Assembly: GCA_003565815.1 (NCBI GenBank)
Contig: PXAS01000028.1
Location: forward strand, 1-8,302
Source: PVC group bacterium
GTDB taxonomy: Bacteria > Verrucomicrobiota > Kiritimatiellia > SS1-B-03-39 > UBA6053
Direction of reading: 5' to 3'
Length of the DNA: 8,302 nt
The notes beneath the pieces are model-generated. The model saw only the letters and a program-made list of their open reading frames with translations. It did not search any database and was not told the DNA's origin. A program made the position numbers and the translations under genes. Shown here piece by piece: positions 1-6,289 of the stretch. Within the stretch, counting starts at the first letter, position 1, and each line of letters opens with the position of its first letter.

Positions 1-1010
1 CCGCCCGCGAGTTCGGAAATGAGCACGTGTCGGCCATTGCCCACGGATTCGGGGGGGACGTGTTCGAAGCTGTGTGCCACCTTGCGGACCCCGTCCACAT
101 GCATCCCCGCCTTGTGGGCAAAGGCATGGTCGCCCACAAAGGGCGCTTTGGGATTGGGGCGCTGGTTGGCCAGTTCGTGGACCGCCATGGACAATTCGGT
201 GAGCTTTTCCATGGGAAGATCGGCGGCGAACGCGGCCCCAAGCTTCAGTTTGAGATTGGCAATCACGGGCACCAAATCCGCGTTTCCGCAACGTTCGCCG
301 TAGCCGTTGATGGTGCCCTGCAGGTGCACGGCGCCGGCCCGGATGGCTTCGAGGCTGTTGGCCACGCCGCATCCGCCATCGTTGTGGGCGTGAATGCCGA
401 TGGGAAAGTCGAGCGCTTTTTCCACGGCGGAGGTGATGGCATACACTTCGTGGGGCAAGGTGCCGCCATTGGTGTCGCACAGCACCAGCACGGAGGCCCC
501 GGCGTCCCTGGCGGCGGCCAAGGTGCGCAGCGCGTATTCGGGATTGTCCTTGTACCCGTCGAAAAAATGCTCCGCGTCGTAAACGACTTCCCGGTCATGC
601 TGACGCAGCCAATCCACGGTGTCCGCGATCATGGCCACGTTTTCGTCTTCGGTGGTCCGCAACACCTCGGTGACATGCAAGGTCCAGGATTTGCCGAAAA
701 TCGTACACACGGGGGTATCGGCGGCCAAAAGCGCGGCGCAACCGGCATCGTCGGCGGGGGACAGCCGGGCCCGGCGGGTACTGCCGAAGGCGGCAATGCG
801 GGCGTGTTTCAGTTCCAAGCGCTTCACATCGGTGAAAAAGGCCACGTCCTTGGGGTTGCTGGCCGCGTAGCCGCCCTCGATGAGATCGATGCCAAAGGCA
901 TCCAGAGCCTTGGCCACCTTCAGTTTGCCGCCCGGCGAAAAGGAAATTCCCTTCCCCTGCGCACCGTCGCGCAGGGTGGTGTCGTACAGACAAACCGGCG
1001 CGGTCTTCAT
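1..1010 (-). CDS. cimA: Citramalate synthase, N-terminal 336 residues (gene runs off the left edge)
   Basis: CimA condenses pyruvate and acetyl-CoA to (R)-citramalate, the first step of the threonine-independent route to 2-oxobutanoate and isoleucine. It belongs to the 2-isopropylmalate/homocitrate synthase (DRE-TIM metallolyase) family. The reading frame is open from ATG at 1010 to the left edge. Visible marks are LYDTTLRDGAQGKG near residues 8-21 (signature Arg/Asp of the family), the metal-binding IHAHND at about 206-211 (H207, H209), HAFAHKAGMHVDGV around residues 296-309, and ESVGNGR..LISELAG at the window edge. The DGAQG..SFS form and the HKAGMHVDGV segment favour CimA over LeuA. The family is about 520-540 aa, so the C-terminal regulatory domain lies outside the window. 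The start codon overlaps the lysC stop as ATGA (1007-1010), which implies translational coupling. An AGGA lies about 10 nt upstream. Family assignment is firm; citramalate rather than another acyl product is inference. Confidence 0.93.
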   Translation of the reverse strand, partial: MKTAPVCLYDTTLRDGAQGKGISFSPGGKLKVAKALDAFGIDLIEGGYAASNPKDVAFFTDVKRLELKHARIAAFGSTRRARLSPADDAGCAALLAADTPVCTIFGKSWTLHVTEVLRTTEDENVAMIADTVDWLRQHDREVVYDAEHFFDGYKDNPEYALRTLAAARDAGASVLVLCDTNGGTLPHEVYAITSAVEKALDFPIGIHAHNDGGCGVANSLEAIRAGAVHLQGTINGYGERCGNADLVPVIANLKLKLGAAFAADLPMEKLTELSMAVHELANQRPNPKAPFVGDHAFAHKAGMHVDGVRKVAHSFEHVPPESVGNGRHVLISELAG

Positions 1011-1516
1011 GGGGCGGGTTCCTGGGCGGAAACCTGAATCGGATCCTTGTCCAATTCAAACTCGGCGTGCAGGGCTTTGCAGGCCGCATCCGAATCGGCC
1101 TGGTCGATCACCACGGACACCCGGATCTCGGAAGTGGAAATCATTTGAATGTTGATGTTGCGCGAGGCCAGCACCTGGAACATGCGGGAGGCGATTCCGG
1201 TGTGGGAACGCATGCCCACGCCCACGAGGGTCACTTTCGCGATGCTGTCGTCATACAAATCCTGCCGGAAATGAATACCCTGTAGATTTTGGATGCATTC
1301 CCGCACGTCCGCCACATCGTCACGGGGGACGGTGAAGGAAATATCCGTATGACCTTCTTCACTGATGTTTTGCACAATGATGTCCACATTCACGCCCGCT
1401 TCCGCGACGGCTTGAAAAAGGCGGGCCGCGACCCCGGGGGTGTCCTGGAGTCCGCGCAAAGTCACTTTTGCCTGATTTTTATCTGCGGCCACGCCGCGCA
1501 CAAGTACATCTTCCAT
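1007..1516 (-). other. Possible in-frame internal start giving a 169-aa LysC beta subunit
   Basis: Methionine 247 of LysC (ATG at 1516, in frame) is preceded by AAGGAA with a 9-nt spacer, and it falls just before the first ACT domain. Initiation here would give a 169-aa regulatory-only polypeptide. Bacillus subtilis aspartokinase II and Corynebacterium glutamicum LysC are known to be alpha2-beta2 enzymes whose beta chain of about 160-172 aa comes from the same position. The position and the Shine-Dalgarno-like box are seen in the sequence; use of the start is inference. Confidence 0.35.
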
Positions 1517-2254
1517 ATCCGATATTTCCTTTACGATGGTTCCGGGTTTACGTTCAAAACTGGTCAGCACTTCCAAAGGGACCCCGTATTTTTTGGCGAA
1601 TTCCACTGAACGGGACTGCAATACTTTGGCCCCGAGGGACGCGAGTTCCAACATCTCGTCGAATGCGATCGCGTCAAGCTTGCGGGCATTGGGCACCACC
1701 CGGGGATCGGCGGTGTAGACCCCGTCCACGTCGGTGAAAATCTGGCACCGGTCGGCTTTGAGAGCGGCGGCCATGGCCACGGCGGTCAAATCCGACCCGC
1801 CGCGGCCCAGGGTGGCCACGTCCGAAGCCGGGTTCATGCCTTGGAATCCGGCGACGATGACCACATGCCCCTGGTCGAGCTTTTCGCGGACGCGCACCGG
1901 ATCAATGCCGGTGATTTTCGCCTTGGTATGGGATGCATCCGTGCGAATCCCCGCCTGGGCGCCGGTCATGGACACGGCTTTCACGCCCAAATGGTGCAGG
2001 GCCATGGCGAGAATGCTGATGGAAATTTGTTCGCCGGTGGACAGCAGTTGATCATATTCACGGTCATTGGGGTCGGCGTGAACCTCCCGGGCCAGGGCAA
2101 TCAATTTGTCCGTGGATTTGCCCATGGCGCTGACCACCACGACCACGTCGTTGCCATTTTCATAATCACTGCGAATGCGGTCGGCCACCCGACGCATGCA
2201 TTCCGCGTCCGCGACCGAACTTCCTCCATATTTTTGTACAAGCAAAGGTTTCAT
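1007..2254 (-). CDS. lysC: Aspartate kinase with two C-terminal ACT domains
   Basis: This 415-aa enzyme phosphorylates L-aspartate, the committing step for lysine, threonine, methionine and diaminopimelate. The kinase domain (about 1-245) begins with the family signature KYGGSSVAD at residues 8-16 and carries VVVVSAMGKSTD, LLSTGEQIS, the FQGMNPASDVATLGRGGSD segment and FTDVDGVYTADPR. The regulatory region (about 260-405) holds two ACT domains, seen as VTLRGLQDTPGVAARLF and VTLVGVGMRSHTGIASRMF, each followed by an IQ/QMIS-type strand. Length matches the monofunctional, feedback-regulated class of Bacillus and Corynebacterium. A longer open frame reaches 2566, but ATG 2254 is preferred: it starts the conserved MKPLLVQKYGG, has an AAGGAG box at 2258-2263, and forms an ATGA overlap with the upstream stop. 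A possible internal start for a beta subunit is listed separately. Assignment is very secure. Confidence 0.97.
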   Translation of the reverse strand: MKPLLVQKYGGSSVADAECMRRVADRIRSDYENGNDVVVVVSAMGKSTDKLIALAREVHADPNDREYDQLLSTGEQISISILAMALHHLGVKAVSMTGAQAGIRTDASHTKAKITGIDPVRVREKLDQGHVVIVAGFQGMNPASDVATLGRGGSDLTAVAMAAALKADRCQIFTDVDGVYTADPRVVPNARKLDAIAFDEMLELASLGAKVLQSRSVEFAKKYGVPLEVLTSFERKPGTIVKEISDMEDVLVRGVAADKNQAKVTLRGLQDTPGVAARLFQAVAEAGVNVDIIVQNISEEGHTDISFTVPRDDVADVRECIQNLQGIHFRQDLYDDSIAKVTLVGVGMRSHTGIASRMFQVLASRNINIQMISTSEIRVSVVIDQADSDAACKALHAEFELDKDPIQVSAQEPAP

Positions 2255-3426
2255 GTTCTCCTTAAGGTTTCCAATAAATTTGCGAATTTGGGCACGCCCA
2301 ATGCCCCGCGCAGGGCATCGCGTTCGTGCCAGCCTTGGGTCTCGTCCGCCGGAACGCCGTCCCCCCAAAGCACGAAAGGGGCGCGGCCTTTTTCCGGGAG
2401 TCCCCGATTGCGCACGCCGGCGGACATCAGCAAAAGGCGGGCGGAGGGCTGATCCTCCAAAATGGCGCGGATCGGACCGGTGACATAATAGTCGATTGCA
2501 TCCAAACGTCGAACCTTTTCTTCGGGTCCTTCCGCCTGATCCCGTAAAAACGGGGCCGGAATCCACACCGTGATTTCATCACAACGCCCCGTCATCTCCA
2601 AAAACGCACCCACGTCAAAGGCGGCGTCGATCCGGTTCAATCCATAGGGATTTTCCATGTCCAACGCCTCAAGGCCCAAGGCCTTGGCCAATCCCAACGC
2701 CAAGGGCTCGCAACTGACCAAGGCCTTGCGATGCGCTTCGGGATGCCGGTTGACGCCGGAGAGGGATCCGCCGCTCCACATCCAAATGCCGTTCAAGGGA
2801 TTTTCGCCGAGATCGAGGCGGACCTGATTGATGGCATGCGTGCCCAGGACTTCTTCCGCCACCCGGTGCACGGTTTCCAAGGGCGCGGGCAGGCGGCGGC
2901 GGAGTTTGGCCATGGATTTCCCCACCACATCCGCGGGGGTCAGGCTGTCGAGGTTCCCAAGGTCCAACAAGGGAAGGTCCACCACAAAGCGGCCCTTGCC
3001 AAAAGACGCCAGTTCAACCGTGGGGGACAATTCCGAGCGCAGGGCATCCCGCAGGGCCTCCAACAATGCGTTTTGCTCGCTCAAGGCATGGGGAAACGCC
3101 GCGCAGGTGATCACATCGTCCACACAGGTCACGAAATGACCCAAGGTCCGAAATCTTGAGGAATCCGGGTCCCATCCCAGGGATCGTCCCGCCAGCGGCC
3201 CCCAGCGCACGCGGTCCAAGGCCACCCCCTCCCCCCGATACACCTGGCCCAGCATGGACATGGAATGGGAAGATTGACGGGCGGTAAACTTCAGGGCGCC
3301 TCCCCTCCCCTCCCTGGCCAAAGCGCGGGCGTGGGGACAACGGGCGGTTTCAAGCGGGGTTTGATCCCGCAAGGCCGGGCTGGGGAAGTCGGCGGCGGCA
3401 TCCACCATCAAAATCACTTTTTTCAT
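2251..3426 (-). CDS. Phosphoglycerate-mutase-like protein (archaeal iPGM / proposed homoserine kinase family) with a degenerate active site
   Basis: The 391-aa product aligns by eye along its length with archaeal-type cofactor-independent phosphoglycerate mutases and their relative, the 'proposed homoserine kinase' found beside hom or thrC in species lacking ThrB. Conserved landmarks are the N-terminal MVDAAADFP..TPLETA (family: LDGxGDxP..TPLE.A), VL.THAINQVR...NPLNGIWMWSGG (170-220 region) and a DET..WHERDALRGALG tail. However, the family's C-terminal metal ligands are gone. The D-x-x-x-H element is replaced by FLRDQA (about 293-298), the DH pair by SA (335-336), and the following His by LPEKG (343-347). 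The GSD nucleophile region reads SSHSM (52-56). D9 is retained. The gene lies 13 nt after hom with a GAGGG box across the hom stop, and it overlaps lysC by 4 bp. Role: unknown; a non-catalytic partner or an enzyme with altered chemistry. Family call is good, function open. Confidence 0.8.
   Translation of the reverse strand: MKKVILMVDAAADFPSPALRDQTPLETARCPHARALAREGRGGALKFTARQSSHSMSMLGQVYRGEGVALDRVRWGPLAGRSLGWDPDSSRFRTLGHFVTCVDDVITCAAFPHALSEQNALLEALRDALRSELSPTVELASFGKGRFVVDLPLLDLGNLDSLTPADVVGKSMAKLRRRLPAPLETVHRVAEEVLGTHAINQVRLDLGENPLNGIWMWSGGSLSGVNRHPEAHRKALVSCEPLALGLAKALGLEALDMENPYGLNRIDAAFDVGAFLEMTGRCDEITVWIPAPFLRDQAEGPEEKVRRLDAIDYYVTGPIRAILEDQPSARLLLMSAGVRNRGLPEKGRAPFVLWGDGVPADETQGWHERDALRGALGVPKFANLLETLRRT
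2258..2263 (-). promoter_or_regulatory. Ribosome binding site of lysC
   Basis: AAGGAG lies 3 nt before ATG 2254, inside the last codons of the upstream gene. It decides the lysC start over the longer open frame. Together with the ATGA overlap it suggests re-initiation by ribosomes finishing the upstream gene. Confidence 0.75.
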
Positions 3427-3439
3427 GAGAGAAATTCCC

Positions 3440-4744
3440 TCAAGAACTCAGCTCCTCCACGCGGTACCGCACAATGCCTTCGCCCACATCCGACATGGCC
3501 GCCAGCTCGTCCAGCGCCCGGGAGATGTCGGCCATGCGGGCCTCGCCGGTGAGCACCACCACGGGAATGAATTCATGGGCCTGATGGGCTTCTTTTTGCA
3601 TGAGCGCGGTAATGGTAATGCCGCGGTCGCCCAACACTTTGGCCACCTTGGCCAAGGTGCCGGGCCGGTCGCGAAGCGGCAAACGCAAATACGAACGCTC
3701 CATGCGCTCGCCCACGGGCAGCAATTGCGGCGGCGGATTGGGCGCCCACTGCAGTGGAATCCGGTCGGCGGCGCCACTGGCAATGTTGAGGGCAACGTCC
3801 ACCACATCCGCCACCACGGCGCTGGCGGTGGGCAGGCTGCCGGCGCCACGCCCGTAATACAAGGTTTCTCCGACCACGGCGCCATTCACCTGTACGGCAT
3901 TGAAACTCATGTCAACCTTGCTGAGCAAATGGGTTGCGGGCAACAAGGCGGGTTGCACGCCCACTTCCACGGTATTCTCCAAGCGCCGCAAAATGGCCAA
4001 AAGCTTCACGCGATACCCCAATTCCGCGGCAAAAGCCACATCCAAGGGATCGATGTCGCGGATGCCGCCCACGGGTACTTCGTCCAGGGTGATGGGAATG
4101 CCATAGGCAATTTGGGCAAGAATCACGGCTTTGTGGGCGGTGTCCCATCCATCGATGTCCAGACTGGGCTCGGCCTCGGCATAGCCCAAATCCTGGGCCT
4201 CCCGCAGGACTTCGTCGAAAGACACCTTGTCCCGCTCCATGCGGGTGAGAATGTAATTGCAAGTGCCGTTGAGAATTCCGTGGATTTCGCGAATGGGGTT
4301 GGCCACCAGACCTTCCCGCAAGGATTTGATGATGGGGATGCCACCGGCAACCGCCGCCTCGAAATACAGGTCCACCCCCGCCTCGGTGGCCGCGGCAATC
4401 AACTCCGGACCATGCACGGCGAGCAGAGCCTTGTTGGCGGTGACCACCGATTTCCCCGCCGCAAAGGCGCGCAAAATGAATTCCCGGGCGATGCCGGTAC
4501 CGCCAATCAACTCGATGACAATGCGGATTTCCGCGTCGTCCAACACCTCCCCGGCATCCGAAGTCAAAACCCCCTCGGGAAAGGCGATGCCGAAATCGCG
4601 GTCGATATTCAGATCCGCGGCCCGTTTGAGCACCAAATCCACGCCACTGCGGGCGCGGATGAGATCGCGTTGTTGAAGGAGGGTTTGAGCGGTCCCGGCA
4701 CCAACCGTGCCGAGACCCAGAATGCCGACGTGTACAGTTTTCAT
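3440..4744 (-). CDS. hom: Homoserine dehydrogenase with C-terminal ACT domain
   Basis: The enzyme reduces L-aspartate 4-semialdehyde to L-homoserine with NAD(P)H, at the branch towards threonine and methionine. The 434-aa product has the Rossmann motif GILGLGTVGAG at residues 7-17, NKALLAVHG in the cofactor domain, and the catalytic-domain signature GGIPIIKSLREGL followed by HGILNGTCNYILTRM. EAQDLGYAEAEPSLDIDGWDTAHK carries the catalytic lysine. A C-terminal ACT domain (about 345-430, RLPLRDRPGTLAKVAKVLGDRGI) suggests threonine feedback. A longer frame opens at 4810, but ATG 4744 gives the normal MKTVHVGILG start. No clear Shine-Dalgarno sequence precedes it, and the leader is instead filled by two hairpins. 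It is the first gene of the operon with the mutase-like gene, lysC and cimA. Assignment is very secure. Confidence 0.96.
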   Translation of the reverse strand: MKTVHVGILGLGTVGAGTAQTLLQQRDLIRARSGVDLVLKRAADLNIDRDFGIAFPEGVLTSDAGEVLDDAEIRIVIELIGGTGIAREFILRAFAAGKSVVTANKALLAVHGPELIAAATEAGVDLYFEAAVAGGIPIIKSLREGLVANPIREIHGILNGTCNYILTRMERDKVSFDEVLREAQDLGYAEAEPSLDIDGWDTAHKAVILAQIAYGIPITLDEVPVGGIRDIDPLDVAFAAELGYRVKLLAILRRLENTVEVGVQPALLPATHLLSKVDMSFNAVQVNGAVVGETLYYGRGAGSLPTASAVVADVVDVALNIASGAADRIPLQWAPNPPPQLLPVGERMERSYLRLPLRDRPGTLAKVAKVLGDRGITITALMQKEAHQAHEFIPVVVLTGEARMADISRALDELAAMSDVGEGIVRYRVEELSS

Positions 4745-4762
4745 GATCGTGTTCGCGTGTGG

Positions 4763-4780
4763 GCGGATTCCAGAATCCGC
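4763..4780 (-). other. Perfect 8-bp hairpin in the hom leader
   Basis: The arms GCGGATTC and GAATCCGC are separated by 2 nt and lie 18 nt before the hom start codon. There is no T-run, so it is not a simple terminator. With its neighbour at 4785-4805 it fills most of the predicted leader RNA. It could act in translational control, mRNA stability, or be an interspersed palindromic repeat. Confidence 0.55.
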
Positions 4781-4784
4781 AAGA

Positions 4785-4805
4785 GTTGAAAGCCGAGGCT
4801 TCAAC
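4785..4805 (-). other. Second hairpin in the hom leader (9 bp, one bulge)
   Basis: GTTGAA-A-GCC pairs with GGCTTCAAC through a 2-nt loop, with a single bulged A at 4791. In the minus-strand transcript it would be the 5'-most structure, starting a few nt after the predicted transcription start, 4 nt before the second hairpin. No uridine run follows. Confidence 0.5.
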
Positions 4806-4820
4806 CCCATAGGAAGGGAG

Positions 4821-4850
4821 ATTACAAGCCAAATCCGGCTTTCATTTCAA
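4821..4850 (-). promoter_or_regulatory. Candidate sigma70-type promoter of the hom operon
   Basis: On the minus strand a -35 box TTGAAA (4850-4845, 5/6 of consensus) and a -10 box TGTAAT (4826-4821, 5/6) are separated by 18 nt. This is the best promoter match in the 160-bp gap upstream of hom. It predicts transcription starting near 4814 and a leader of about 70 nt containing the two hairpins. Confidence 0.5.
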
Positions 4851-4867
4851 TACCCGCCCCCTTGGAA

Positions 4868-4887
4868 CGGGGCCTTGTCCCGCCCCG
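4868..4887 (-). other. GC-rich stem-loop downstream of the regulator gene
   Basis: CGGGGC and GCCCCG form a 6-bp GC-only stem around an 8-nt loop, 17 nt after the regulator's stop codon. Position suits a 3' end element or transcription terminator for the regulator mRNA, but no T-run follows, so termination is uncertain. Confidence 0.3.
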
Positions 4888-4904
4888 GACGGGTGCGACC
4901 ACGC

Positions 4905-5549
4905 TCAGCTCTGCACTTTCGAAGCCACATTCAAGGCATCGCGAATGTTGCCCAAACGCAGGGGTTTGACCACTTGGCCCACCACGTTGAGTTCCGGGGT
5001 AGGCTGGGTGTCGTCATTCGGACAAATCGCAACCACCGGCAGCTCCGGACGCAGGGTATGGATTTGCTTGATGGTGTCTTCCCCGCTCATGCCCTCAAGG
5101 CTCAAATTGACGAAAGCCAAGGAGATCTTTTCTTGCATCGTCAGGATGTGCATTCCTTCATAACCCGTCTGGGCCACATGCACTTCGGCCAGATCTCGTA
5201 AGGCGCGCTCGGCGACGGAACGGTCTTTATCTTCGCCGTCCACGAACAAGACCACCGGCAGGGCCGGCTTGGGATGGAGTTCGGACTTGGGCACGAAGCC
5301 CACCCGGGAGGCATCTTCCTCGGCAATCTGGATTAAAATATCGGGAACGAACATCCCGTTTTCTCGCATGAAAATCTGCAGATCCCCCGGACGGATCAAA
5401 TTGGTCCGCCCTGGAGTTTGGTATGCGTCCAGCACACCCTTTTTCACCCAATTGTATACGGTATTTCTAGAAACGCCGCATATTTTTCCGACTTCCGGGA
5501 CGGAAAGGAAACGCGGTGTGGGCAAGTTCGATTGTTTCGGTGTTCTCAT
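4905..5549 (-). CDS. Excisionase/MerR-type HTH regulator with a degenerate receiver domain
   Basis: A 214-aa cytoplasmic DNA-binding protein. Residues 13-53 (RFLSVPEVGKICGVSRNTVYNWVKKG..) form a helix-turn-helix of the excisionase/HTH_17 type, followed by a linker rich in charged residues. Residues 98-212 have a receiver-like pattern: hydrophobic strand VVLFVDGED (D104), FVNLSLEGMSGEDTI in place of the phospho-acceptor segment, VVAICPND, and a conserved VVKP with K195. The position normally occupied by the phosphorylated Asp is Asn148 (codon at 5106-5108), and the usual Thr/Ser after the fourth strand is Cys176, so phosphotransfer is unlikely. An AGGGGAG box ends 10 nt before ATG 5549. The gene is divergent from pglC and ends 160 bp upstream of hom, in the same orientation. 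Target unknown; autoregulation and control of the sugar genes are inferred from position. Confidence 0.85.
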   Translation of the reverse strand: MRTPKQSNLPTPRFLSVPEVGKICGVSRNTVYNWVKKGVLDAYQTPGRTNLIRPGDLQIFMRENGMFVPDILIQIAEEDASRVGFVPKSELHPKPALPVVLFVDGEDKDRSVAERALRDLAEVHVAQTGYEGMHILTMQEKISLAFVNLSLEGMSGEDTIKQIHTLRPELPVVAICPNDDTQPTPELNVVGQVVKPLRLGNIRDALNVASKVQS

Positions 5550-5565
5550 TCTAAGGTGTCTCCCC

Positions 5566-5595
5566 TTGATAAAGATGTTTATATTGACTTATTAC
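5566..5595 (+). promoter_or_regulatory. Candidate promoter of pglC-pglE
   Basis: TTGATA (5566-5571, 5/6 of -35) and TATTAC (5590-5595, 4/6 of -10) are spaced 18 nt. An alternative is TTGACT (5584-5589) with TATCTC (5607-5612), 17 nt apart. Either overlaps the divergent promoter and puts the palindrome 5608-5627 at or just after the start of transcription. Confidence 0.35.
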
Positions 5596-5622
5596 CATAA
5601 ACCAAATATCTCTTGTTGACAA
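5594..5622 (-). promoter_or_regulatory. Candidate promoter of the HTH/receiver regulator
   Basis: On the minus strand -35 TTGTCA (5622-5617) and -10 TATGGT (5599-5594) are 17 nt apart. The -35 box lies inside the palindrome 5608-5627, so a protein bound there would block this promoter. Confidence 0.45.
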
Positions 5623-5632
5623 GAGATTTTTT
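5608..5632 (+). promoter_or_regulatory. Perfect palindrome plus T-run: operator or attenuator before pglC
   Basis: ATCTCTTG and CAAGAGAT are exact reverse complements around a TTGA loop, and the right arm runs into six T's (5627-5632). As DNA, a two-fold symmetric site overlapping divergent promoters looks like an operator. As RNA in the pglC direction, it is an 8-bp stem followed by a U-run, the form of an intrinsic terminator, although the stem has only three G-C pairs. Confidence 0.55.
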
Positions 5633-5686
5633 AATAATGTTTAAGCTTATCACTCATAAAACCAAATGACCTGGCCACACCATCCC

Positions 5687-6241
5687 ATGAAACGGTTTTT
5701 GGACGCGATGTTTGCCTGTTTCCTCTTGGTCATTTTGTGCCCATTTTTATTGTGTCTCATGCTGGTGGTGGGTCTCGGGCTCGGACGCCCCTTGTTTTTT
5801 CGCCAGCGGCGTCCCGGAAAAAACGGCGAGATTTTTGAGTTGCTGAAATTCCGCACCATGCGAACCGGTCCCGGCAGTGACGCGGAACGCATGACCCGTT
5901 TGGGAAAGTTTCTCCGTGACAGCGGCCTGGATGAATTGCCGGAACTGTGGAACATTCTCAAAGGCGACATGAGTTTCGTCGGCCCCCGTCCCTTGCTGGT
6001 GGAATATCTGCCCCGGTACGACCCCACCCAGGCGCGCCGCCACGAAGTTCGCCCCGGACTGACGGGCTGGGCCCAAATACATGGAAGAAACCGCTTGTCT
6101 TGGTCGGAAAAATTTCAGATGGATGTCTGGTATGTGGATCACGCCACTTTCTTGCTGGACATGAAAATTCTGCTTCTCACCTTCTCCCGTTTGCGTTCCG
6201 GCGGGGACCCCGCCGAACCGTTCACGGGAAACGCCCCCTGA
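5687..6241 (+). CDS. pglC: Monotopic phosphoglycosyl transferase, PglC type
   Basis: Transfers a phospho-sugar from UDP-sugar to undecaprenyl phosphate at the cytoplasmic face of the inner membrane, starting a lipid-linked glycan. At 184 aa it is the minimal soluble-domain-free form. Residues 4-28 are one hydrophobic helix with a Cys-Pro kink (18-19), as in the re-entrant helix of PglC. Then follow FRQRRPG, LLKFRTMR, the catalytic Asp-Glu in LDELPELWN, GDMSFVGPRPLLVEYL, VRPGLTGWAQIHGRN, and KFQMDVWYVDHATFLLDMKIL. The GPRPLLVEYL and FLLD.KI details and the PFTGN tail resemble Campylobacter PglC, so phospho-N,N'-diacetylbacillosamine is the likely donor moiety. ATG 5687 (MKRFLDAMF) fits the family; ATG 5666 would add seven residues. 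Neither has a recognisable Shine-Dalgarno sequence. First gene of a two-gene unit with pglE, 48 nt downstream. Confidence 0.92.
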   Translation: MKRFLDAMFACFLLVILCPFLLCLMLVVGLGLGRPLFFRQRRPGKNGEIFELLKFRTMRTGPGSDAERMTRLGKFLRDSGLDELPELWNILKGDMSFVGPRPLLVEYLPRYDPTQARRHEVRPGLTGWAQIHGRNRLSWSEKFQMDVWYVDHATFLLDMKILLLTFSRLRSGGDPAEPFTGNAP

Positions 6242-6289
6242 ACCCTCGATTTCCGATACATTTTTTTTCACCATTCGCCCGGAGCCCGC

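Noticed and set aside
27..1037. Long plus-strand open frame (336 aa)
   Set aside because: It is the exact antisense frame of cimA; it is Gly/His-rich low-complexity, typical of a GC-rich shadow, and has no family resemblance.
3425..4789. Long plus-strand open frame (454 aa)
   Set aside because: It mirrors hom codon for codon on the other strand, has shadow-type composition, and no start signal or homology marks.
3912..4832. Minus-strand open frame of 306 aa in another phase over hom
   Set aside because: Arg/Gly/His-rich out-of-frame reading of hom; the hom frame has all expected motifs.
4820..4843. Seven-codon ORF (MKAGFGL) upstream of hom as a leader peptide
   Set aside because: It contains no Thr or Ile codons and lies between the -35 and -10 boxes of the best promoter, so it would not be on the transcript.
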